NCBI GenBank assembly: GCA_024231905.1
Contig: JAAEQC010000092.1
Coordinates: 152,726 to 216,725 of the forward strand
Reading direction: 5' to 3'
DNA length: 64,000 bases
Source: a bacterium
Lineage (GTDB): Bacteria > Krumholzibacteriota > Krumholzibacteriia > LZORAL124-64-63
Within the stretch, counting starts at the first letter, position 1. Each line of letters opens with the position of its first letter. The position numbers and the translations under genes were made by a program. Shown piece by piece: positions 45,923 to 56,398 of the stretch. The notes below the pieces were generated by a model. It had not been told where the DNA came from. It saw only the letters and a program-made list of their open reading frames with translations, and did not search any database.

Positions 45923-47419
45923 GTGACCGAGAACGAACAGAACACGCCCCAGGACGACGCCGAACAGCCCCACCGCCTGGTGGAGAACCGTCTGGCCAAG
46001 ATGGAGGAGTTGGGTGCGCAGGTTGCCCTCTATCCCTACGCCTACGAGCGCACCCACACCAGCGAGCAGGTGCGCGCCGCCGAGCGGGAGCTCACCGCGA
46101 CGGAGACGAAAGTCCGCTTCGCGGGCCGCATCATGGCCAAGCGGGGCACGGGCAAGACCCTCTTCGTCCCCATCCACGACGAGGGCGGGGGCCTGCAGGC
46201 CTACTTCCGCAAGGACGACCTGGGCGAAGACCGCTTCCACGTCATCAACAAGCTCATGGATATCGGTGACTGGGTGGGTGTGTCGGGCACGGTCTTCCGT
46301 ACCCGGACCGACGAGGTGACCATCAAGGTGGAGGAGTTCGAATTCCTGGCCAAGGCCATCCGGCCCTTGCCGGAGAAGTACCACGACCTGAGCCTGGAGA
46401 ACAAGAGCCGCCGGCGTTACCTGGACCTGGCCATGAACCTGGAGAGCCGCGAACGCTTCAAGCGCCGCAGCGCCATCGTCACCGAGATCAGGTCCTTCTT
46501 CGCGGAGGAGGAGTTCCTGGAGGTGGAGACGCCGGTCCTGCAGCCCCTGTACGGCGGCGCCACGGCGCGCCCGTTCACCACCCACCACAACGCCCTGGAC
46601 ATGACCCTCTACCTGCGCATCGCCGACGAGCTCTACCTCAAGCGGCTCATCGTCGGCGGCCTGGAGAAGGTCTACGAGATCGCCAAGGACTTCCGCAACG
46701 AGGGTATGGACCGGACCCACAATCCGGAGTTCACCATGCTCGAGTGCTACGCCGCCTACTGGGACTACGAGGACATGATGGGCCTCACCGAGCGCATGCT
46801 GCGGCGCCTGGCCCTGCGCTTCGGCGACGAAGGCAAGCTCATCTACGGAGGCGTCGATCTCGATTTCGCGCAGCCTTTCGCCCGAGTGCGTTTCATGGAC
46901 GCCCTGGCCGACAAGTGCGGCCGGGATCTCATGGAAGCCACCACGGACGAACTCGTGGCGCTGCTGAAGCAGCACGACATTCCCCTGAAGAATGGCATGG
47001 GCCGGGACAAGATGCTCGATGAGCTATTCAGCGAACTGGTGGAGCCGGGGTTGGTCCAGCCCACCTTCGTGACCGACCACCCCAAGGAACTGTCACCCCT
47101 GGCCAAGGCCCACCGCTCCGCGGACGGCCTCGTGGAGCGCTTCGAACTCTTCGTGTGCGGCTTCGAACTTGCCAACAGCTTCAGCGAGCTCAACGATCCG
47201 CGGGAACAACGCCGCCGCTTCGAGGCCCAGCGGGCGCTCATGGAGGCCGGCGACGACGAGGCCCAGCCCGTGGACGAGGACTTTTTGCAGGCCCTGGAAC
47301 ACGGCATGCCGCCTACGGGTGGCCTGGGAGTGGGCGTCGACCGCCTGATCATGCTCCTGGTGGATAGCAGCAACATCCGGGACGTGCTCCTCTTCCCCCA
47401 CATGAGGCCCGAGGAATAG
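45923..47419 (+). CDS. lysS: Lysyl-tRNA synthetase (class II)
   Basis: This 498-residue enzyme charges tRNA-Lys. The N-terminal OB-fold anticodon domain includes GRIMAKRGTGKTLF, and the class II core has motif 1 around FFAEEEFLEVETPVL, motif 2 FRNEGMDRTHNPEFTMLE, and motif 3 GLGVGVDRLIMLL. GGGAG precedes the GTG start. Gene order prfB-lysS is shared with Proteobacteria. lolC follows with a one-base gap. Confidence 0.97.
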   Translation: MTENEQNTPQDDAEQPHRLVENRLAKMEELGAQVALYPYAYERTHTSEQVRAAERELTATETKVRFAGRIMAKRGTGKTLFVPIHDEGGGLQAYFRKDDLGEDRFHVINKLMDIGDWVGVSGTVFRTRTDEVTIKVEEFEFLAKAIRPLPEKYHDLSLENKSRRRYLDLAMNLESRERFKRRSAIVTEIRSFFAEEEFLEVETPVLQPLYGGATARPFTTHHNALDMTLYLRIADELYLKRLIVGGLEKVYEIAKDFRNEGMDRTHNPEFTMLECYAAYWDYEDMMGLTERMLRRLALRFGDEGKLIYGGVDLDFAQPFARVRFMDALADKCGRDLMEATTDELVALLKQHDIPLKNGMGRDKMLDELFSELVEPGLVQPTFVTDHPKELSPLAKAHRSADGLVERFELFVCGFELANSFSELNDPREQRRRFEAQRALMEAGDDEAQPVDEDFLQALEHGMPPTGGLGVGVDRLIMLLVDSSNIRDVLLFPHMRPEE

Positions 47420-47420
47420 G

Positions 47421-48665
47421 ATGGAGTTCCCGGCCTACATCGCCCGCCGCTACCTGCGCAGCCGCCGGCACAGCCGTTTCCTGGGCCGCGGCAGCGTCAC
47501 GGCCATCGTGGGCATCGCCATCGGCGTGGCCGTCCTGAACGTCACCCTGGCCATCATGAACGGCTTCCACTCGGAGATGCGCCGCACCTTCGTGGAAAAC
47601 ATGCCCATGGTGTCGGTCGTCACGTCCGACCCGGCCGGCTTCTCCGACCTGGACGGCATCATGACGTCGGTTCGCGCCGACGAGGAGGTGACGGGCGCCA
47701 CGCCGGTCATCCGCCAGGAGGCGATTGTCTCGGCGGAACTGGGCCTGGGCCGCATGCGCCACCGGGGCGTGGTGGTGTGGGGCGTGGATCCGGCGGGCAT
47801 CGACCGCGTCCAACCCTTACGCGAGTACCTCCTGCCGGACGCGTCGGTCCTGGACGAGTTGGGCCGGGCAGGCGCCCCGCGGGTCATCCTCGGCGCCGAC
47901 CTGGCCAACAGCCTCTACGCTGCCCGGGGCGACACGGTGGTGATCACCGCCCCCAGCGGCGACCTGGACCCGGCGGACCTGGAGGCCGAGAGCCGCCGTT
48001 TCGTGGTGACGGGCTTCTTCGAGACCGGTATGTACGAGTTCGACAGCCGCTTCGTCTACGTGGACCTGGGCCCGGCTCGGGACTTCTTCGGCTACGGCTC
48101 AGGCGGCGCCTCCCTGGTGGCTGTGAAGGTCGATGACCTCATGCGGGCCGACCGGGTGGCCGACCGCCTGGAGGACACGCTGGGCCGCGAGTTCTACGCC
48201 ACGGACTGGATGGCGCTGAACGCCAATCTCTTCCAGTGGATCAAGCTCGAGAAGATCATCATGGCCCTGCTGCTGGGCATGATCATCCTCATCGCGGGCT
48301 TCAACATCATCGGCATCCTGACCATGATGGTGGGCGAGCGGCGACGGGAGATCGGCATCCTCCTGGCCATGGGCACCTCGCGCTCTCGCATCATGGGCAT
48401 CTTCCTGTTCAGCGGCATGTGGCTGGGCGCCGTGGGCGTGGCGGTCGGCTCGCTGGTAGGTCTGGCGGGCATCTGGGCCCTGTCGACCTTCGGTATCGAA
48501 TTGCCGGGGGACGTATACTTCGTGGAGACCGTGCCGGTGCTGCTCCAATGGACCGACTTCGGCCTGGTGGCCGTGGTCTCGGTACTCATGGCCCTCGTGG
48601 CCGGGTTGTGGCCCAGCTGGGAAGCCTCGAACCTGCGGCCCATGGACATCATCCGCTACACCTGA
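47421..48665 (+). CDS. Lipoprotein-releasing ABC transporter permease (LolC/LolE family)
   Basis: This 414-residue inner-membrane protein starts AYIARRYLRSRR, the LolC/LolE N-terminus. It has one membrane segment near residues 25-47, a large periplasmic MacB-like domain to about 270, and three more segments at the end, with GEREIGILLAMG-type coupling (GERRREIGILLAMG). It should extract lipoproteins for transfer to the outer membrane. Only one such gene is present before lolD, so the complex may use two copies of it. LolC and LolE cannot be separated here. Confidence 0.92.
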   Translation: MEFPAYIARRYLRSRRHSRFLGRGSVTAIVGIAIGVAVLNVTLAIMNGFHSEMRRTFVENMPMVSVVTSDPAGFSDLDGIMTSVRADEEVTGATPVIRQEAIVSAELGLGRMRHRGVVVWGVDPAGIDRVQPLREYLLPDASVLDELGRAGAPRVILGADLANSLYAARGDTVVITAPSGDLDPADLEAESRRFVVTGFFETGMYEFDSRFVYVDLGPARDFFGYGSGGASLVAVKVDDLMRADRVADRLEDTLGREFYATDWMALNANLFQWIKLEKIIMALLLGMIILIAGFNIIGILTMMVGERRREIGILLAMGTSRSRIMGIFLFSGMWLGAVGVAVGSLVGLAGIWALSTFGIELPGDVYFVETVPVLLQWTDFGLVAVVSVLMALVAGLWPSWEASNLRPMDIIRYT

Positions 48666-48677
48666 CCGGGAGCGAGC

Positions 48678-49370
48678 ATGGACCTGCTGCTGGACGTCCG
48701 CGACCTGGACAAGAGCTACCCCCGGGGCGGCGCCACCGTCGAGGTGTTGCGCGGTTGCAGCCTCGAACTGGCGGCTGGCGCCTCGGTGGCCGTCATGGGC
48801 GCCAGCGGCTCGGGCAAGAGCACGTTCCTGAATCTCCTGGGCGGGCTGGACCACCCGGACCGGGGCGAGGTCCGCACCGACGGCCGGGTCCTCGATTTCG
48901 ACGACCGCCGGGCCCTGACCGCTTGGCGGGCCGGCAGCATCGGCTTCGTCTTCCAGTTCCACTTCCTGCTGCCGGACTTCACCGCCCGGGAGAACCTCCT
49001 GCTGGCGGTGCGCACCGTGCGTGACGTGACCGACGACGACCGGCAGCGGGCCGACGCCATCCTCGATGAACTGGGCCTGGGCCCGCGGGCGGAGCACCTG
49101 CCCGGCGAACTTTCCGGCGGCGAGCAGCAGCGGGTGGCCGTGGGCCGCGCCCTCATGAACCGGCCCCGTCTGGTGCTGGCGGACGAACCCTTCGGCAACC
49201 TGGACCAGGACATCGGCAGCCGCCTGGGCGAACTCCTCTTCGAACTATGTCGCCGGGAGGGCGCGAGCCTGGTCCTGGTGACTCACGACCCGGTCCTGGC
49301 TGGCCGGGCCGACCGGGTGCTGCACCTGGTGGACGGCCGGCTGGCGTCTGACGCCGCTCCCGCCGAGTGA
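48678..49370 (+). CDS. lolD: Lipoprotein-releasing ABC transporter ATPase LolD
   Basis: This 230-residue ATPase drives the adjacent permease. Walker A is GASGSGKSTF, the signature is LSGGEQQRVAVGRAL and Walker B is LVLADEPFGNLD. The length and the FQFHFLLPDFTA segment after the Q-loop are typical of LolD. It starts 12 bases after the permease gene, so the two form one unit. A few more genes of the pathway (LolA, LolB) are not in the window. Confidence 0.94.
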   Translation: MDLLLDVRDLDKSYPRGGATVEVLRGCSLELAAGASVAVMGASGSGKSTFLNLLGGLDHPDRGEVRTDGRVLDFDDRRALTAWRAGSIGFVFQFHFLLPDFTARENLLLAVRTVRDVTDDDRQRADAILDELGLGPRAEHLPGELSGGEQQRVAVGRALMNRPRLVLADEPFGNLDQDIGSRLGELLFELCRREGASLVLVTHDPVLAGRADRVLHLVDGRLASDAAPAE

Positions 49371-49450
49371 TATCCCGGGACCGCCGGCCGGCCTGATCTC
49401 CGGTCAAGTTTCCCTGCGAATCAGCGAAAACTAGGAATGGCTGTCGAAGC

Positions 49451-49505
49451 CGCGTCCCGGTCCCGAGTACCGGGCACGCGGTCACGGGACGTTGTAGCGT
49501 CCCGT
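49451..49505 (+). repeat. Two adjacent inverted repeats in the clpC upstream region
   Basis: In the 264-base gap between lolD and clpC, CGCGTCCCGGT pairs with ACCGGGCACGCG (one bulge, seven-base loop). Next to it ACGGGACG pairs perfectly with CGTCCCGT (six-base loop). A TATATT at 49518-49523 follows and could be a -10 box, with only a poor -35. The repeats could be an operator, a terminator for lolD or a structured leader. They do not match CIRCE or CtsR sites. Confidence 0.5.
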
Positions 49506-49634
49506 CGGCCGCTCCAGTATATTCTGGGCACGGAATGCGCGTGCGCCGCGGTTGGAGAAACGGTTCCTGGAGGGGATCGGGGCGCCTGGAAACACGCAAC
49601 GAAGACAAGGACGGCGAACGGAGGCGCGAACAGC

Positions 49635-52091
<2,457 letters not shown>

Positions 52092-52117
52092 GTCCGGTAC
52101 CTCTCGCCAGGCACGAT

Positions 52118-52151
52118 CGGCCGGGGCCCGCGGGCCCCGGCCGGTCTTTTT
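52118..52151 (+). terminator. Intrinsic terminator after clpC
   Basis: CGGCCGGGGCCC and its complement form a 12-bp GC stem separated by only GC, followed by GTCTTTTT. The stem, T run and position make this a confident terminator. Confidence 0.85.
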
Positions 52152-52320
52152 GGCCACATCTCCCTTCCCAAGACCGCACTTATGGCCTATTTTTCGTGGT
52201 CATCCGCCACGGGTACCGGAACTTTCCCCCCGTTCGGGCGTTGGGCGTGTCCAGACGGAACGGCCGGACGCGCCACGGCTTGTCCAAATTTCTGCAGCGT
52301 AACGGAGTTCGAAGCAGCTT

Positions 52321-54624
52321 ATGACCGGCCATGCCCGCACATTGCTGTTGGTCCTGTTGATCGCCCTCGCGACCAGCGCCACAGCCCAGGAAACGGCTCC
52401 CGAGATCCGGGAGATCGAGGTTGTCGGTGCCCTGACGGTGAGCCCGCGCCAGGTGCTCGCCTGGTCGGGCCTGGAGGAGGGCAAGCTCCTCACCAGGGAC
52501 CTGGCCTCCCAGGCCATCCGCAGCCTCTTCGCCACCAAGAAGTTCTCCGACGTCTTCCTCTACCGGCAGGACACGGTGGGCGGTGTGCGGGTCATCGTGA
52601 ACCTGCAGGAGTTCCCGCGGGTGCGCTCGATCCACTTCCGCGGCATCGACAAGGTCAAGGAGAAGGACCTCCGCGAGGCTTTCCCGGTGCAGGTGGGCCA
52701 GTTCGCCAACCCAGCGGTGGTGCGTCGCAATCTCGAGCCTCTGCGCGAGGTCTATTACGAGAAGGGCTACTACAACGTCACCATGGACACGGACTCGACA
52801 GTGGTCGACGCCGACAACATGGAGGACCTGGTCGTCACCGTTTACGAGGGCCGGAAGGTCAAGGTCAAGACCATCTCCTTCGCTGGTAACGACAACCTGG
52901 ACGCCGGCGGCCTGCGGAGCGCCATGGAACAGGGCACCTCGGGTTTCCTGCGCAGCGGCACTTTCAAGAAAAAGCAGTTCGAAGAGGACTCGGAACGCAT
53001 CGAGACCCATTGCCGCAACGAGGGCTACCTGGACGCGGTCGTCAGCGACACGGAGCTCAACTTCCGGGAGAACCGGGAGGAACTGGATATCGTCATCCGC
53101 GTGTCCGAGGGCGACCAGTACCGGGTCGGCGACGTGACCTGGCAGGGCAACACGGTCCTGAACGACCTTCAGATCGCCGACGTGATCTGGATGGAGAAGG
53201 GCGAAGTCTTCAAGGACGACCTCTACCGGGAGACCGTGGACGAACTGCAGCAGGTGTACGCGGACCGGGGCTACATCTACATCACCGTGGAGCCCCAGCG
53301 GGAAATCGAAGGCCAGATCGTCCACGTGGAGTTCACCATCATCGAAGGCCAGCCGGCGCGGATCAACGACATCCGCATCGCCGGCAACGTCAAGACCCAC
53401 GACAAGGTGGTGCTGCGCGAACTGCGCGTCTTCCCCGGGGACACCTTCAGCAACCGCGGCATCGAGGCCAGCATTCGAGACATCTTCCAGACCGGATTCT
53501 TCGAGGACATCCAGCCCGATATCCGCCCGGTGGAGAACGGCGACGTGGACATGATCCTCAAGGTGAAGGAAAAGCAGACCGGACAGTTCATGTTCGGCAT
53601 GGCCTACAGTGCCGAGACGTCGGCCAGCGGCTTCATCCAGGTGGCCGAGACGAACTTCCAGGGCAAGGGCCAGAACATCGGCGTGACCTGGCAGTTCGGC
53701 AGTCGCCAGCGCTACGTGGACCTGAGCTTCACCGAGCCCTGGTTCCTGGGCACCCCGACCCTGGTGGGCGCCGATCTCTTCGACCGCTACCAGTACAACT
53801 ACGACGACTTCTACGAGAGTCGGATCCGGGGCTTCAGCCTCCGCCTGGGCCGCCGCATCCCCGGCACGCGCTACAGCCGGGTCGGGCTGCGCTACGAACT
53901 CTCGGAAACGGAACTGTCCAGCTTCTCGGGCTCCTACGTGGCCTACCTGGACGACCTGGAGCAGTCCCTGGGCACCAGCGACCTGCCCTGGCAGCGCCTG
54001 GACAGGATCGACTGGCCCCAGACCAAGAGCTCGGTCCGCTTGTCTCTGAGCCGCAACTCCACCGACAACCCGTTCTTCCCCACGGCCGGGTCCAAGTCCA
54101 ACTACAGCTTCGAGTGGGCCGGCGGCTTCCTGGGCGGTCAGATCGAGTTCCAGGAGCACGTGCTCAGCCACTCCCTCTACGAGCGGCTGCCCGGCAAGTT
54201 CGCCCTGCACCTGCGGGGCTACTTCGGCCTAATCCACGGCCTGAAGGCCGCCGACGACGTGCCCGACTGGGAGCGGTACCGCCTGGGCGGCAACCGCCGC
54301 TACCCCCTGCGGGGCTACAAGGATCTGGAAGTCGTTCCGCGGGGCAATCCCAGCTTTATCGGCGGGCGCTACTTTTCGATCCTCAACGCGGAGATCCTCT
54401 ACCCGTTGACGCGGGCGGTCCAGATGCTGACCTTCCTGGACATGGGAGACGTCTGGAACAGCTTCTCCGAGGCGGACATGGCCCACCTGCGCAAGGGCGC
54501 CGGTTTCGGCATCCGCGTGGAGGTGCCCATGATGGGAACCATAGGATTCGATTACGGTTACGGTTTCGATAGGATAAACGGCCCCGCCTGGGAGCCCCAC
54601 TTCACCATTGGCAGCTTCTTCTAG
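52321..54624 (+). CDS. bamA: Outer-membrane protein assembly factor BamA
   Basis: This 767-residue Omp85 protein folds and inserts beta-barrel proteins into the outer membrane. It has a signal peptide ending ATAQ, five POTRA domains to about residue 415 (for example the PARINDIRIAGN segment), and a 16-strand barrel with RRYPLRGY, the equivalent of the L6 VRGF motif. The last residues HFTIGSFF end in phenylalanine, as expected for a beta-signal. Gene order bamA-skp-lpxD matches Proteobacteria. Its start follows a gap of 170 bases after the clpC terminator. Confidence 0.96.
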   Translation: MTGHARTLLLVLLIALATSATAQETAPEIREIEVVGALTVSPRQVLAWSGLEEGKLLTRDLASQAIRSLFATKKFSDVFLYRQDTVGGVRVIVNLQEFPRVRSIHFRGIDKVKEKDLREAFPVQVGQFANPAVVRRNLEPLREVYYEKGYYNVTMDTDSTVVDADNMEDLVVTVYEGRKVKVKTISFAGNDNLDAGGLRSAMEQGTSGFLRSGTFKKKQFEEDSERIETHCRNEGYLDAVVSDTELNFRENREELDIVIRVSEGDQYRVGDVTWQGNTVLNDLQIADVIWMEKGEVFKDDLYRETVDELQQVYADRGYIYITVEPQREIEGQIVHVEFTIIEGQPARINDIRIAGNVKTHDKVVLRELRVFPGDTFSNRGIEASIRDIFQTGFFEDIQPDIRPVENGDVDMILKVKEKQTGQFMFGMAYSAETSASGFIQVAETNFQGKGQNIGVTWQFGSRQRYVDLSFTEPWFLGTPTLVGADLFDRYQYNYDDFYESRIRGFSLRLGRRIPGTRYSRVGLRYELSETELSSFSGSYVAYLDDLEQSLGTSDLPWQRLDRIDWPQTKSSVRLSLSRNSTDNPFFPTAGSKSNYSFEWAGGFLGGQIEFQEHVLSHSLYERLPGKFALHLRGYFGLIHGLKAADDVPDWERYRLGGNRRYPLRGYKDLEVVPRGNPSFIGGRYFSILNAEILYPLTRAVQMLTFLDMGDVWNSFSEADMAHLRKGAGFGIRVEVPMMGTIGFDYGYGFDRINGPAWEPHFTIGSFF

Positions 54625-54692
54625 CCGCGGGCTCCGACGAGCCCCGGCGGCCAGGCTGCTCAACGGGTCCCCCCGTGGGACCGGAGGAAGTC

Positions 54693-55232
54693 ATGACCAT
54701 GCAGATCCCCACGCGCGTGCCCATGCTGGCCCTGTTGTTCCTGCTCGGGACCACGCTCCTGGCGGGCGCGGCCGCCGCGGCGGACCGGCCCCTCGGAGTG
54801 GTGGACTCCCAGCGCATCGCGGACGAGTACGACGCTGCTCGCGACGCCCAGGAACAGTACCAGAAGTTCCTGCGGGAGCTGGAGTTGGAAGTCGCTGACA
54901 AGGAGAAGTCCCTCACCCAGCTGGCCGAGGAGATCGAGAGCCAGAAGATGCTGCTGGGCGAGGAGGCCCTGGCCACCAAGGTCCAGCAGTTCGAGCAGCA
55001 GCGGGCCGAGTACTTCCAGTTCCGCGAGACCATCGACCAGCGGGCCGAGACGGAGTACACGGCGAAGATCACGCCCATCCTGGACCAGGTGAAGACCATC
55101 GTGGACCGGATCGGCAAGGAGCGCGGTTTCGGGCTCATCGTGGACTCGGCCGCCATGACGGTCCTGTACCTGGATGCGGACTTCGACCTGACGGACGAGG
55201 TCTTGTCGGCCCTGGCCCGCGGCGGTGAGTGA
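54693..55232 (+). CDS. skp: OmpH/Skp-family periplasmic chaperone
   Basis: This 179-residue protein has a signal peptide ending in AAAA before DRPLGVVDSQRI, the Skp opening strand. A long helical hairpin rich in Glu, Gln and Lys follows (about 45-130), then a small strand region with FGLIVDSAAMTVLYLD. Skp carries unfolded outer-membrane proteins to BamA. GGAGGA precedes the chosen ATG; a GTG six codons earlier lies inside a small hairpin. It sits 68 bases after bamA. Confidence 0.9.
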   Translation: MTMQIPTRVPMLALLFLLGTTLLAGAAAAADRPLGVVDSQRIADEYDAARDAQEQYQKFLRELELEVADKEKSLTQLAEEIESQKMLLGEEALATKVQQFEQQRAEYFQFRETIDQRAETEYTAKITPILDQVKTIVDRIGKERGFGLIVDSAAMTVLYLDADFDLTDEVLSALARGGE

Positions 55233-55244
55233 GTCTCTTTTTCG

Positions 55245-55273
55245 TTGACACGGGAGTCGAAGACCCCGAAATT
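55245..55273 (+). promoter_or_regulatory. Possible promoter before lpxD
   Basis: A perfect TTGACA, 17 bases, then GAAATT, a weak -10. It lies upstream of the hairpin described next, so a transcript from here would have to pass that hairpin to reach lpxD. Confidence 0.35.
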
Positions 55274-55303
55274 TCGGTCAGAACACGAGTTGTTGCTCTA
55301 CTG

Positions 55304-55330
55304 GCCCCCCATCGGAATACGATGGGGGGC
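55304..55330 (+). terminator. Strong hairpin between skp and lpxD
   Basis: GCCCCCCATCG pairs perfectly with its complement around GAATA. GTTGCTTAG follows, with few T residues, and the lpxD start is only 15 bases away. It may end or attenuate transcripts from skp into lpxD. Confidence 0.6.
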
Positions 55331-55345
55331 GTTGCTTAGGTCTGG

Positions 55346-56398
55346 ATGATGCACAAAATGCATTTACGGGAGATCGCCGATCTGGTCGGCGGTGAGCTTC
55401 TCGGCGATGACGTGGAGATCACGGGCGCGGCCGGCCTCGAGGACGCCGGCGCCGGTGATCTCACCTTCGTCAATCGTGCATCTCTGTTGCCGCAGCTGGC
55501 GACGAGTGCGGCGAGCGCCGTCCTGCTCGGTCCCGGCATGGAGACCGACCGGCCGGCTATACGCTGCGAGAACCCCTATCGGGCTTTCGCCAAGATGCTC
55601 GAATTCTCCCTGCCCAATCCGGATCGGGTCTTCCCGCCGGGCATCCATCCCACCGCCGTCGTGGCTGCGGACGCCCAGGTGGCCGCAGCATCCGTGGGAC
55701 CGTACTGCGTGATCGGCGCCGGGACCACGGTGGGCGAGGGCACGCGCCTGGGCGCCCATGTGGCCCTGGGGCCGGACGTGACCGTGGGGTGCGACTGCCA
55801 GCTGTATGCCCAGGTCACCGTGCGCGAGGGCTGCCGGCTGGGCGACCGGGTCGTGCTGCAGGCGGGCGTGGTCATCGGGACCGAGGGTTTCGGCTACCTG
55901 CCGGGCCCGGCCGGACTGGAGCGCATTCCCCAGGTGGGAACGGTGCTTATCGAGGACGACGTGGAGATCGGCGCCAATTCGTGCATCGACCGGGCGACCA
56001 CCGGGCTGACCGTGGTGGGGGCGGGAACGAAGATCGACAACCAGATCCAGATCGGTCACAATGTGAAGGTCGGCCGCCATTGCGCCCTGAGCGCCCAGTC
56101 GGGTATCTCGGGCAGTTGCACCTTGGGCGACGGCGTGACCATGGGTGGCCAGGTCGGCATCGCCGACCACGTGACCATCGGCGACGGCGTGAAAGTCGGC
56201 GCCAAGTCGGGCATCATGAAGGACGTCGAGCCCGGGGACACGGTCTTCGGCGTCCCGGCGTTGGACGTCAAGGAGACGTTCCGCATCACGGGCGCCATGC
56301 GCAGGCTGCCGGACCTATTACGGCGGGTGGCCCGCCTCGAGAACCTCGAGAACCTCGAAGACCTCGAGGACAAGGATGACGGGGAGGCACGGTCGTGA
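55346..56398 (+). CDS. lpxD: UDP-3-O-(3-hydroxyacyl)glucosamine N-acyltransferase
   Basis: This 350-residue enzyme adds the second acyl chain in lipid A synthesis. It has the uridine-binding N-terminal domain (IADLVGGELLGDD, FVNRASLLPQL) and the left-handed beta-helix of hexapeptide repeats (about 100-300). The catalytic-histidine segment is QIGHNVKVGRH. The last residues form an unusual Leu/Glu/Asp run encoded by a nine-base repeat. It overlaps the lpxC-fabZ gene by four bases. Confidence 0.96.
   Translation: MMHKMHLREIADLVGGELLGDDVEITGAAGLEDAGAGDLTFVNRASLLPQLATSAASAVLLGPGMETDRPAIRCENPYRAFAKMLEFSLPNPDRVFPPGIHPTAVVAADAQVAAASVGPYCVIGAGTTVGEGTRLGAHVALGPDVTVGCDCQLYAQVTVREGCRLGDRVVLQAGVVIGTEGFGYLPGPAGLERIPQVGTVLIEDDVEIGANSCIDRATTGLTVVGAGTKIDNQIQIGHNVKVGRHCALSAQSGISGSCTLGDGVTMGGQVGIADHVTIGDGVKVGAKSGIMKDVEPGDTVFGVPALDVKETFRITGAMRRLPDLLRRVARLENLENLEDLEDKDDGEARS
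56336..56371 (+). repeat. Four tandem nine-base repeats at the 3' end of lpxD
   Basis: CTCGAGAAC occurs twice, followed by CTCGAAGAC and CTCGAGGAC. In frame this encodes four Leu-Glu-(Asn/Asp) units. Such a run can gain or lose copies without breaking the frame. Confidence 0.9.

Noticed and set aside
52218-52245. GGAACTT as a sigma-E -35 box for bamA
   Set aside because: The sequence 16-17 bases downstream is TTGGG, not TCTGA-like. The match to the -35 box alone is not enough.
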